Source of the DNA: Erythrobacter colymbi
GTDB taxonomy: Bacteria > Pseudomonadota > Alphaproteobacteria > Sphingomonadales > Sphingomonadaceae
Assembly: GCF_002155685.1 (NCBI RefSeq)
Contig: NZ_MUYK01000002.1
Coordinates: 639,288 to 703,287 of the forward strand
Direction: 5' to 3'
Length of the DNA: 64,000 nucleotides
The position numbers and the translations under genes are program-made. Positions within the stretch are counted from its first letter, which is position 1. Every line of letters starts with the position of its first letter. Below are positions 56,708 through 64,000 of the stretch, in pieces. Under the pieces are notes generated by a model. It had not been told where the DNA came from and did not search any database. It was given only the letters and a program-made list of their open reading frames with translations.

Positions 56708-57384
56708 TGCGCTTGCTGATAGTCGCCCTGCTGCTGGCGCCAGTCTCGGCATCGGCCGATGTCCTGCCGCGGCCGGGCCCCGGTGACCCGCACATCCAGA
56801 CCGTCGATTATGACGCCGACCAGCTCGTCACCCTGCGGGTCGCTACGGGCTATACCGTGACGATCCAGTTCTCCCCCGACGAGCGGATCGAGAATGTCGC
56901 GGTCGGCAACAGCGCCGCATGGCAGGCCATGCCCAACCGCCGCGCCGATCACCTGTTCGTCAAGCCGGTGCAGCCCGGCGTGACCACGAACATGACCGTG
57001 ATCACCGAGGTGCGGCGCTACAATTTTCGCCTGGTACCGGCCGACGGGCTCGAGCCCGATCTGCCGTTCACCGTCAGCTTCCGCTATCCGGGGATCGACC
57101 GCGCGCCCGACGTCGTGGTCGAGCCGAATATCACGGTCTACGCCCTCGGAGGGGAGAAGTCGCTGTGGCCCTCGGCCATGTCCGATGACGGCACCTTCAC
57201 CTCGATCGTATGGGAGCCGGACGTGACCATGCCTGCCGTCTACAAGGTCAATGCCCGGGGCAAGGAAGAGATCGTCAACGGCATCGTGCGCGACGGGGTC
57301 TATGTCGTCGAAGGCATCGCCGAGCGATTTGTGTTCCGGCTCGGCAAGGCGGTGGCGGTCGCGCGCAGGAAGGAGGGTGAATGA
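56704..57384 (+). CDS. virB9: Type IV secretion protein VirB9
   Basis: 226 residues, ATG overlapping the virB8 stop (ATGA). Signal peptide of about 18 residues (VSASA before DV). CagX/VirB9 domains: IQFSPDERIENVAVGNSAAW and HLFVKPVQPGVTTNMTVITE at the N-terminus, and EPDVTMPAVYKVNARGKEEI at the C-terminus. It is an outer-membrane core complex component; its usual partner lipoprotein VirB7 is not seen in the operon. Confidence 0.96.
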   Translation: MMRLLIVALLLAPVSASADVLPRPGPGDPHIQTVDYDADQLVTLRVATGYTVTIQFSPDERIENVAVGNSAAWQAMPNRRADHLFVKPVQPGVTTNMTVITEVRRYNFRLVPADGLEPDLPFTVSFRYPGIDRAPDVVVEPNITVYALGGEKSLWPSAMSDDGTFTSIVWEPDVTMPAVYKVNARGKEEIVNGIVRDGVYVVEGIAERFVFRLGKAVAVARRKEGE

Positions 57385-58451
57385 CCGCGTCTCCGGATGA
57401 TCCGCGCGAGGGCCTCGCGCTCTTCGATACCGTCAGTCCTGCTGTGACCCTGCCGCGCAAGGGCGTGCCGATCGGCGTCGCGCTGTTTGGCTTGGCCTGT
57501 TCGGGCGCGCTGCTGTTCTGGATGCTCGACGCCCGTCGCGAGGCTCGCCTTGATCCCGGTGCCACGCGCCCGGCGGAGGCCGATGCCGGAGCCTTTGCCG
57601 CCGCCCCGCCCCTCGCCCTGCCGCCCGCACCGCCGTCGCCCGAGCCGACAATCGTCGAGCGGATCATCCGGCTCCCGGGCAGGCCGGTGGACGCGCCCCA
57701 GCCGGTCTATCGCCCCTTGGCACCCGCCTTTCTCCCTCCCGTTCCGCCGGTCGCTCCGCCGCCGCTGCGCGTTCAGACCGCCAGCAGCGAACCAGCGCTG
57801 GTCGTCGATCTGACCCCGGCCGAGCCGGGCGCTGCGGGGACAGCTGGCAGCGCAGGCAGCGCGAGTGACGATACCGCCGTGCGCGCCACCCTGATCCGCA
57901 ACCGCGGTTCGCTAGTGCCGCAGGGAACCCTGATCGCCGCCGTCCTCGAAACGCCCATCGACAGCAGCAAGCCCGGTCTCGCCCGTGCCATCGTATCACG
58001 CGATGCCCGCAGTTTCGACGGCAGCCGCATCCTGATCCCGCGCGGCAGCCGGTTGATCGGGGAGTATCAGTCCGACGTTGCGCCGGGCCAGCGCCGGGTG
58101 CTGGTGACCTGGACGCGCCTCATCCGGCCCGACGGCGTGGCAATCCGGATCGGGTCGCCAGCCGCCGACGCGCTGGGCAGCGCCGGGGTCGCGGGCCGGG
58201 TGAACACGCATTTCTTCGAACGCTTTGCCAATGCGGTGCTGCAATCGGCGCTGACGGTAGGGGTCAACCTCGCCTCCCAGCCGCGTTCGGGATCAGTCTA
58301 TGTCGGCATCCCTGCCCAGGCTGCCAATGTCGGCCAGTCCCTGCTGCCCAACGCCAATCCCAGCCCGACGATCAAGGTCAAACAGGGGGCCGAGATCGCG
58401 ATCTTCGTGGCGCGTGACCTCGATTTCGGCGGTACGGTGCCGCGCGAATGA
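57381..58451 (+). CDS. virB10: Type IV secretion protein VirB10 / TrbI
   Basis: 356 residues, ATGA overlap with virB9. One membrane helix at about 35-52, a Pro-rich periplasmic linker (APPLALPPAPPSPEP ... PPVPPVAPPPL), and a TrbI/VirB10 beta-barrel domain (about 170-356; LIPRGSRLIGEYQSDVAPGQ RRVLVTW, IRIGSPAADALGSAGVAGRV). It spans both membranes and opens the outer-membrane channel. Confidence 0.96.
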   Translation: MTASPDDPREGLALFDTVSPAVTLPRKGVPIGVALFGLACSGALLFWMLDARREARLDPGATRPAEADAGAFAAAPPLALPPAPPSPEPTIVERIIRLPGRPVDAPQPVYRPLAPAFLPPVPPVAPPPLRVQTASSEPALVVDLTPAEPGAAGTAGSAGSASDDTAVRATLIRNRGSLVPQGTLIAAVLETPIDSSKPGLARAIVSRDARSFDGSRILIPRGSRLIGEYQSDVAPGQRRVLVTWTRLIRPDGVAIRIGSPAADALGSAGVAGRVNTHFFERFANAVLQSALTVGVNLASQPRSGSVYVGIPAQAANVGQSLLPNANPSPTIKVKQGAEIAIFVARDLDFGGTVPRE

Positions 58452-59440
58452 GCGACGCCTCCGACTTCGCAGTCGATGAGCCGCGCTATCTCGACGCCTA
58501 TCTCGGCCCGCTTCTGCCGATCCTGTCGCGCACCGATGTGACCGACATCTACATCAACTGCCCGGGCGAATTGTGGTGCGAGACCGTCGGCGGCGGGATC
58601 GAGCGGCATGCGTGCACCGATCTCACCGAAGCCAGGCTCTGGCGGCTCGCGCGCCAGATCGCGGCGGTGAGCCATCAGGGGATCAGCCGCGCTCATCCGC
58701 TGCTCTCGGCGAGCCTGCCCGACGGTTCGCGCGTCCAGATCGTCGCCCCGCCCGCCACGCGCGGTACGATGGCGATCGCCATCCGCAAGCATGTCGTCGC
58801 CGACCTGACGCTCGCGGATTATGCCGCAAGCGGTGCCTTTGCGAAGGCGCGGGTGGGCGAGGGATCGCGAGACGGCCTCGCACCGCCCCCTGCTGGCGAC
58901 GGGATCGACGCCTATCTCGCCGAAGCCGTCCGCGCGCGCCGGACCATCATGGTCTCAGGCGGCACATCGACCGGCAAGACCACCTTTCTCAACGCGCTGA
59001 TGAAAGAAATCCCCGCAGATGAGCGGCTACTCATCATCGAGGACACCCCCGAGCTGCAACTTGCCCACGCCAACGCGGTCGGCCTCGTCGCCACGCGCGG
59101 CGAGCTGGGCGAGGCACGGGTGACGCAGGAGGACCTGCTTCAGGCAACCCTCAGGATGCGGCCAGACAGGATCATCCTCGGGGAGTTGCGTGGGGTAGAG
59201 GCCTACACTTTCCTGCGGGCGATCAACACCGGCCACCCCGGATCCCTGAGCACCATCCACGCCAACAGCCCCGCCGGCGCGATCGAGCAACTGGCGCTTC
59301 TAGTGCTGCAATCCGGGACCCAGCTGCACAAGCAGGACATCGTCGATTACGTGCGCGGCGCGGTCGACATCTTCGTCCAGCTCGGCCGCAGCGACGGCAA
59401 GCGCGCCATTACCGAGATCATGGTGCCGCAGGCAGGCTGA
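58448..59440 (+). CDS. virB11: Type IV secretion ATPase VirB11
   Basis: 330 residues, ATGA overlap with virB10. Hexameric secretion ATPase: Walker A GGTSTGKTT (171-179), IIEDTPELQL, LRMRPDRIILGELRG and TGHPGSLSTIHANSP (Asp and His boxes). It is the last gene of the operon. The coupling protein VirD4 does not follow; a terminator hairpin and an unrelated gene do. Confidence 0.97.
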   Translation: MSDASDFAVDEPRYLDAYLGPLLPILSRTDVTDIYINCPGELWCETVGGGIERHACTDLTEARLWRLARQIAAVSHQGISRAHPLLSASLPDGSRVQIVAPPATRGTMAIAIRKHVVADLTLADYAASGAFAKARVGEGSRDGLAPPPAGDGIDAYLAEAVRARRTIMVSGGTSTGKTTFLNALMKEIPADERLLIIEDTPELQLAHANAVGLVATRGELGEARVTQEDLLQATLRMRPDRIILGELRGVEAYTFLRAINTGHPGSLSTIHANSPAGAIEQLALLVLQSGTQLHKQDIVDYVRGAVDIFVQLGRSDGKRAITEIMVPQAG

Positions 59441-59521
59441 TCTCCCGATCTGCAGCTATCGTCATAACGGCAAAGGCGCGAGCAGCCGTGCCGCCCGCGC
59501 CGTTGCTTGTCAGAATGAAAT

Positions 59522-59553
59522 CTCCTGCGAAGGGCCGCGGCCCATCGCAGGAG
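59522..59553. terminator. Operon-end hairpin between virB11 and the DUF4082 gene
   Basis: CTCCTGCGA-A-GGGCC-GC-GGCCC-A-TCGCAGGAG: a 9-bp outer stem and a 5-bp inner stem, nearly perfect. It lies between convergent genes, so it probably terminates transcription from both sides. Confidence 0.7.
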
Positions 59554-59565
59554 TATGCACCGCAC

Positions 59566-62511
59566 TCAGCGCGGGAGTTCGTCGATTTGGGCGATCACCG
59601 CACGCATGCAGGTGATGATGTCCGCCACCTTCGCCGAATTGCCCACCCGGCCCTGAAGCGCCTGCGCCCGGGCAATCAGGCTGACCAGCGCCGCCCGGTA
59701 GTTGGCCCGGCCCTGCGCCGACATGTTGTCGCGCAGATAGGGCCGCCCGCGGTCATAGAAGTTGTAATAGGCCTCGACCAGCGAGTTCTCCGAATAGGCG
59801 TTGTTGAAGTAGGCGTTCTCTGCATCGACGAAGAGTGTCCGCAGCTCCTCGAGCGCCACGGCGTCGACCGGGGCATAGGTCTCTTGCAGGAAGGCCGTCA
59901 GGTTCGCGTTGAGATCGCTCGCCGGATTGCGCTCGTATTGCAGGATCATGGCCACGCTTACCTCGTCGCCGGGGTTCGCCAGCATGCGCATGAAGTTCTC
60001 CGCCGCGCGCCCGCCGTCGGCATAGAGCCGCTTCAGGTTGTTGATGGTGCGCTGGAAGGTCGGCAGGAACCACGAGAGGCGGTCGAAATGGACCGGCGCG
60101 ATCGGCCCCGGATCGGCCTGCTGCCCGAGCAATGTCGGCGCGATCGCAGCCGTCAGGCGCTGGCGGTATCCGCTGCCCGACTGCAGGGCGGTGTCATTGA
60201 CATCGACGATGTAATCGACATTGCGGGCGAACTGCTGGACGTAGGGCAAGTCAGAGCCATTGCCGAAGCCAGCGCCGTAATTCGCGCTGCCGATGATCGC
60301 GTTGGGGTATCTGCTGCGGATATAGGCCCCGATACGCTCGACGATGGCAGCGTGATACTGGACTTCGCTCTGCCCATTGGGATTGCCCTCGGCGCAGACG
60401 CCCTGATCGGCCGGTTGAACGGTGATGCCGTCGACCCCGAAGCTCATCAGATAGTCGATGATCCGGTTCTGGTAGGTCCACGCCAGTTCGACCCGCGGGT
60501 TGGCGAGATAGGGGCTGTTGGAACACCGGATCGACGGGTTGGCCTGCACGATCTGGTCGAAGCCCCACGACATGCCGCCCATCCCCGCGACGACCTTGAG
60601 CCCCTTGGCATGGAGGCCGTCGATGATCTGGCGCAGCTGCGCGCGGCGCTGCGGGCTGACGGTGTTCTCGACATCGACCGCATAGCCGGGCGATCCGGCG
60701 GTGCCGCCCGCTGCGAGCCCCCAGATCTGGATCGACGTTCCGCCGTGCTTGACGAGGAAGTCACCCGCCCGGTCATAGTCGGCGATCAATTCGTCATCGA
60801 TCGAGATATCCGGCCAGCGCACGTCGGCTGCCGAAGGACGGCTGGCGAGGTCGCGGATCCATCCGAGATAGCCGCGCACCACCCATGGCTCGGTCGAGCC
60901 CGAGGGGGGTAGCGTCGGCGTGGGCGTGACCGCATTGCTGATCGGCGCGGGCGGGGTCGCCGTGCTGCCCGGACGGAAGATCACGTCACGGAAGTAATTG
61001 CTGGCCGCATAGGTGGAGGTCGGGAACTGGCCGACATCGCCATAAAGACCGTTCTGCCCGTCGTTGGGTGCAGCAAGCCAGGTCGAGGTCACCGGATCGT
61101 TGTTGAAGACGTTGTAGGTGATCGGGAAAAACCCGTTGGCGTTGACGGAGAGCACGTAGGTCTGCCCCGCGGTAACTGCGAAAGGCGTGGCGAGCCGCAG
61201 CGCCTTCCACCCTTCGCCCGTTTCGGCCGCGAATTCCGTGGTGAGCAACTGCTCGCCCGTGCTGCTCCACAAGGTCGCGCGGTGCGTGCCGGTATCGTTC
61301 GGCGAATTCCAGTAGCGGAAGCCGGTGATCATCCCGTCGCGCTGGGGGACGAAACGCAGGCCGAGCTCGTAACTGGCGCCATTGTCCGAAGCGTTGCTGA
61401 GCGTCGGCTCGCGGTTGCCGAACAGGGTAGATTCAGCCCGGTAGACGAGGTCCACGAAATAGTTCGAGTTCTCGAAGCTGTTGGTGGGTAAGGCGCCCGG
61501 AGGCCCGAACAGGCTCGGCACCCCGTCGCTGGGCGTTGCGAGATAGCCGCGTGCCAGCGGCGCGGACAGGCCGCCGACGCTGATCGGGAAGTGGCTGTTG
61601 CTGTTGACTGAAACGACGATGCGGTCGCCTGCCCGCAATTCGAGCGGGGTATCGAGCGTCGCCACCTGCCATCCGGATGCCGTCTCGTTCTGGAAGGCGA
61701 CCTGGGCCAGCTGCGCCCCTGTCGTTGCCGACCAGATGCGTCCGATATGCGCGCCGGTTTCAGAAGCGGCCTTGTAGAAGCGGACCTGGGTGACCTGCCC
61801 ATCCGAGGTAGGGGTCACGACCGTGCCGAGCTCATAGGGCTTGTTGTCGGTCGCGTCGGGATTGGCCGGTTGCAGATCGGCGAACAAGCTGGACAATTCG
61901 ACGGCGCCGGTCGGGTTGGTCACGCATAGCTCGCTTCCAGCGCCCGCTTGCGTGGTGCCAGCGGCCGTTCCGGCACGGAACACGGCGTCGACGAAGTAGC
62001 TCGACTGGTTGTAGCTCGAGGAGGGCGCGGCCCCTTGCGGCCCGAACAGACCGTTGAGACCGATCAGGCCCCCTCGCGTGATCGGCTGTGCGAAGGCGCC
62101 AGGGCTGATCGGGAAGTAGCCGTTGCTGTTGACCGAAATGATCACCCGCTGCCCTGCCCGCAGGACTACAGGGGTGCGCAAGGTCGCGATCTGCCAGCCG
62201 GCGGGACTTTCACGGTAAAACTCGACCTGCGCGAGTTCCTCCCCGGTGTCTGCCGACCAGACCCGACCGATGTGCGATCCCGGCTCCGAAGTGGCCCGGA
62301 AGAAGCGCAGGTGCGTGATGACCCCGTCGGTCTGGGCTTGCACGAGCGTCCCGAGTTCGTAGGGCTGGTTGTCGGTCGCGTCCGGATTGGCCGGCGTTTG
62401 CCCGTCGAGCAGCGCAACCGGCGCCGAAAGATCGGAATACTGACCGGGGCAGCTCTGCGCGACAGCTGGCGTTGCCACCGATGCCAGCAGCAAGAGAAGC
62501 GCTTTCTTCAT
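59566..62511 (-). CDS. Secreted triple-DUF4082 protein with glycosidase-like domain
   Basis: 981 residues. Signal peptide of about 18 residues (ATPAVA before QSCPGQ). Three DUF4082 beta-sandwich repeats at about 40-175, 210-345 and 370-510, each with a YELGxxxxxxxDGxxTxxRF start and GWQxATLxTPxxLxAGxxxxxSVNSN-type core. After a Pro/Thr linker (about 515-545), residues 545-980 form a probable TIM-barrel glycoside hydrolase-like domain (VVRGYLGWIRDLASR, SIQIWGLAAGG, LKVVAGMGGMSWGFDQIV). It is probably secreted and acts on a polysaccharide. No catalytic residues are assigned with certainty. Confidence 0.82.
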   Translation of the reverse strand: MKKALLLLLASVATPAVAQSCPGQYSDLSAPVALLDGQTPANPDATDNQPYELGTLVQAQTDGVITHLRFFRATSEPGSHIGRVWSADTGEELAQVEFYRESPAGWQIATLRTPVVLRAGQRVIISVNSNGYFPISPGAFAQPITRGGLIGLNGLFGPQGAAPSSSYNQSSYFVDAVFRAGTAAGTTQAGAGSELCVTNPTGAVELSSLFADLQPANPDATDNKPYELGTVVTPTSDGQVTQVRFYKAASETGAHIGRIWSATTGAQLAQVAFQNETASGWQVATLDTPLELRAGDRIVVSVNSNSHFPISVGGLSAPLARGYLATPSDGVPSLFGPPGALPTNSFENSNYFVDLVYRAESTLFGNREPTLSNASDNGASYELGLRFVPQRDGMITGFRYWNSPNDTGTHRATLWSSTGEQLLTTEFAAETGEGWKALRLATPFAVTAGQTYVLSVNANGFFPITYNVFNNDPVTSTWLAAPNDGQNGLYGDVGQFPTSTYAASNYFRDVIFRPGSTATPPAPISNAVTPTPTLPPSGSTEPWVVRGYLGWIRDLASRPSAADVRWPDISIDDELIADYDRAGDFLVKHGGTSIQIWGLAAGGTAGSPGYAVDVENTVSPQRRAQLRQIIDGLHAKGLKVVAGMGGMSWGFDQIVQANPSIRCSNSPYLANPRVELAWTYQNRIIDYLMSFGVDGITVQPADQGVCAEGNPNGQSEVQYHAAIVERIGAYIRSRYPNAIIGSANYGAGFGNGSDLPYVQQFARNVDYIVDVNDTALQSGSGYRQRLTAAIAPTLLGQQADPGPIAPVHFDRLSWFLPTFQRTINNLKRLYADGGRAAENFMRMLANPGDEVSVAMILQYERNPASDLNANLTAFLQETYAPVDAVALEELRTLFVDAENAYFNNAYSENSLVEAYYNFYDRGRPYLRDNMSAQGRANYRAALVSLIARAQALQGRVGNSAKVADIITCMRAVIAQIDELPR

Positions 62512-62787
62512 TACCTGTTCCTCGTGCGATGGTTTGATGGCCCGAGGGGTAACAATGTCGCCAAGACCGGATCAATCACAGGAACGCGGTAAACGAAAAT
62601 TGTAGCAAGATATCGAATATTTTATAAATGGTTTAGAAATGGTCAATTATCGAAAAATATATTATTTACTTTATTATATATAACTTCTGATAGAATGTAG
62701 TATTTTTCAGAACTGTCCGTCGTCAGAACATTTGGCACAGGTCGCGGCGTAAATTAGCGGAGTGCGGGCCTCGTCTGTTGTTGGGTT
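62512..62787 (-). promoter_or_regulatory. AT-rich upstream region of the DUF4082 gene
   Basis: 276 bases without a gene. The part 62590-62713 is extremely AT-rich (long A/T runs, TATATA) against a GC-rich genome, probably the promoter of the secreted protein gene. At about 62714 (TGTCCGTCGTCAGAAC) GC content rises sharply; this is where I place the end of the IS element. Confidence 0.5.
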
Positions 62788-63768
62788 TTAGGCGGCGAGC
62801 TTACGGTGTTGCAAGCGCCGATGTTCAATGGTCTGTCGCTTGATCCTTTCGCGTTGTTTGATGATGGCTGGTGCCCTGCCGAAGTAGGCGTCTGCGGGCG
62901 TCACGTTGTTTAGGCTCTCGTGGTATCGGCGGTGGTTGTAGTGCTCGACGAAGGTCTCGATCTGGGCCTCAAGGTCGCCGGGCAGGAAGTAGTTCTCGAG
63001 CAGGATGCGGTTTTTAAGGGTCTGGTGCCAGCGCTCGATCTTGCCCTGGGTCTGGGGGTGCATCGGGGCGCCGCGCACGTGGCTCATCTTGTTGGCCTCG
63101 ATGTATTCAGCCAGTTCGCCCGCGATGTAGCTGGGACCATTGTCGCTGAGCAGCCGGGGCTTGTGCAACACCGTGGCGCTGTCGCATCCGGATGCGACCA
63201 ACGCTACATCCAGCGTGTCGGTCACATCCTCGGCCCGCATGTTGGTGCACAACTTCCAGGCGATGATGTAGCGCGAGAAGTCGTCGAGCACGGTGGAGAG
63301 ATACATCCAGCCCCACCCGATGATCTTGAAGTAGGTAAAATCGGTCTGCCACATCTCGTTCGGCCGGGTCGTCTTGGTATGGAACGCATCAGCCGCTTTC
63401 ACCACGACGTATGCCGGGCTGGTGATCAGATCGTGGGCCTTGAGCAGGCGGTAAACCGTAGCTTCGGACACAAAGTATTGGCGCTCATCGGTAAATCGCA
63501 CCGCCAGTTCGCGCGGTGACAGCTCGGACTGCTCCAGCGCCATTTCGACGATCTGGTCCTGCACCTCGGGCGCGATCCGGTTCCACACCCGGCCTGGAGC
63601 CGATGGCCGATCCGCCAACGCCTCCGGGCCGCCTGCGAGGTAGCGGTCATACCAGCGGTAGAACGTCCGCCGGGCGATGCCGAGTTGGTCCAGCGTTCGC
63701 TTGGCAGGCAGGTGGGACTGCTCGACGATCCTGATGATCTCGAGCTTCTCGGATGCGGGATACCTCAT
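62788..63768 (-). CDS. IS3-family transposase, OrfB part
   Basis: 326 residues from ATG 63768. The N-terminal helical DNA-binding part (LEIIRIVEQSHLPAKRTLDQL, IARRTFYRWYDRY) precedes the DDE integrase core: Asp in MWQTDFTYFKI, Asp in LLSDNGPSYI and Glu in GKIERWHQTL. It looks intact and is probably made as an OrfAB fusion by -1 frameshifting, since its frame is open upstream to 63840 across the A7 slippery run. Confidence 0.95.
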   Translation of the reverse strand: MRYPASEKLEIIRIVEQSHLPAKRTLDQLGIARRTFYRWYDRYLAGGPEALADRPSAPGRVWNRIAPEVQDQIVEMALEQSELSPRELAVRFTDERQYFVSEATVYRLLKAHDLITSPAYVVVKAADAFHTKTTRPNEMWQTDFTYFKIIGWGWMYLSTVLDDFSRYIIAWKLCTNMRAEDVTDTLDVALVASGCDSATVLHKPRLLSDNGPSYIAGELAEYIEANKMSHVRGAPMHPQTQGKIERWHQTLKNRILLENYFLPGDLEAQIETFVEHYNHRRYHESLNNVTPADAYFGRAPAIIKQRERIKRQTIEHRRLQHRKLAA

Positions 63769-64000
63769 TCTTCGTCGCCCCCATCCGCGATCATGCTTTT
63801 TTTGAGCAAACGGTTTTCCAGCGTCAGGTCGGCCACGCATTCCTTCAGGGCGCGGGCTTCGCGGCGCAGATCCTGCACCTCGCCAGTGGTCGCGGCACGG
63901 GCGGTATCACCGGCCAACCGGCGCTTACCTGCTTCCATAAACTCCTTCGACCAAGTGTAATACAGGCTCTGGGCGATGCCTTCCTTGCGGCACAGCTCTG
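63765..64000 (-). CDS. IS3-family transposase OrfA, partial
   Basis: The last 78 codons of OrfA, ending at TGA 63765. The start is outside the window. The part visible includes LCRKEGIAQSLYYTWSKEFM (HTH region end) and the leucine-zipper-like LTLENRLLKKSMIADG. Near its end the coding strand has CTC AAA AAA AGC (A7 at 63803-63797), a slippery site at which ribosomes shift -1 to join OrfB. The stop overlaps the OrfB ATG (ATGA). Confidence 0.88.
   Translation of the reverse strand, partial: ELCRKEGIAQSLYYTWSKEFMEAGKRRLAGDTARAATTGEVQDLRREARALKECVADLTLENRLLKKSMIADGGDEE

Larger units (their letters stand above)
62714..64000 (-). mobile_element. IS3-family insertion sequence, cut by the window edge
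   Basis: Contains orfA (partial) and orfB of an IS3-type element with a programmed frameshift. The candidate left end is TGTCCGTCGTCAGAAC at 62714, beginning with TG as IS3 ends do, where the AT-rich DNA stops. The other end and the terminal inverted repeat are beyond base 64000, so the boundary and target duplication cannot be confirmed. Confidence 0.65.

Overview
The window is a GC-rich, gene-dense chromosomal segment that looks alphaproteobacterial, most likely Sphingomonadales (Erythrobacter/Porphyrobacter type). This placement is inferred from gene content: exosortase-associated glycan genes, a carotenoid oxygenase, the carboxyspermidine polyamine route, and general protein similarity. 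A perfect 14-bp ParB-type parS palindrome at 22232-22245 suggests an origin-proximal location. No rRNA, tRNA or CRISPR array was recognised.

Layout, 1-25 kb: the 5' part of gltB (minus, running off the left edge); exosortase-associated glycosyltransferase and O-ligase genes; a MaoC / CMD-like / thiolase / flavin-oxidoreductase-fold group; a CrtC-like protein with an APH-type phosphotransferase; ornithine decarboxylase; a LemA/DUF3137 divergent pair; and a minus-strand polyamine operon (carboxynorspermidine/carboxyspermidine synthase, macro-domain protein, NHL lipoprotein, small membrane protein, nspC). A threonine dehydratase-like gene, parS and a DEAD-box helicase follow.

24.3-33 kb: an M48-type metallopeptidase is translationally coupled to a 1837-residue protein that reads as pseudokinase, DUF4011, SF1 helicase, degraded Vsr-like nuclease and WGR domain. 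A convergent 618-residue protein of unknown family lies next to them. This is the best candidate in the window for an undescribed system.

33-48 kb: sulfotransferase with a class IV aminotransferase-like protein that lacks the PLP lysine; carotenoid oxygenase; DUF1295 membrane enzyme; a double-HxlR regulator; CopC-like and Cys-rich secreted proteins; a NarL-type two-component pair whose two flanking regions share a TCCCATATC motif; a TauD gene remnant; a LysR-flanked detoxification-like cluster that contains an SDR-DUF427 chimera; and a TetR gene with its own dyad.

48-64 kb: a PKD-domain lipoprotein, an AraC regulator, a compact virB2-3-4-6-8-9-10-11 type IV secretion operon without virB1, virB5, virB7 or virD4 in view, a secreted triple-DUF4082 glycosidase-like protein, and an IS3-family element (frameshift orfA/orfB) cut by the right edge.
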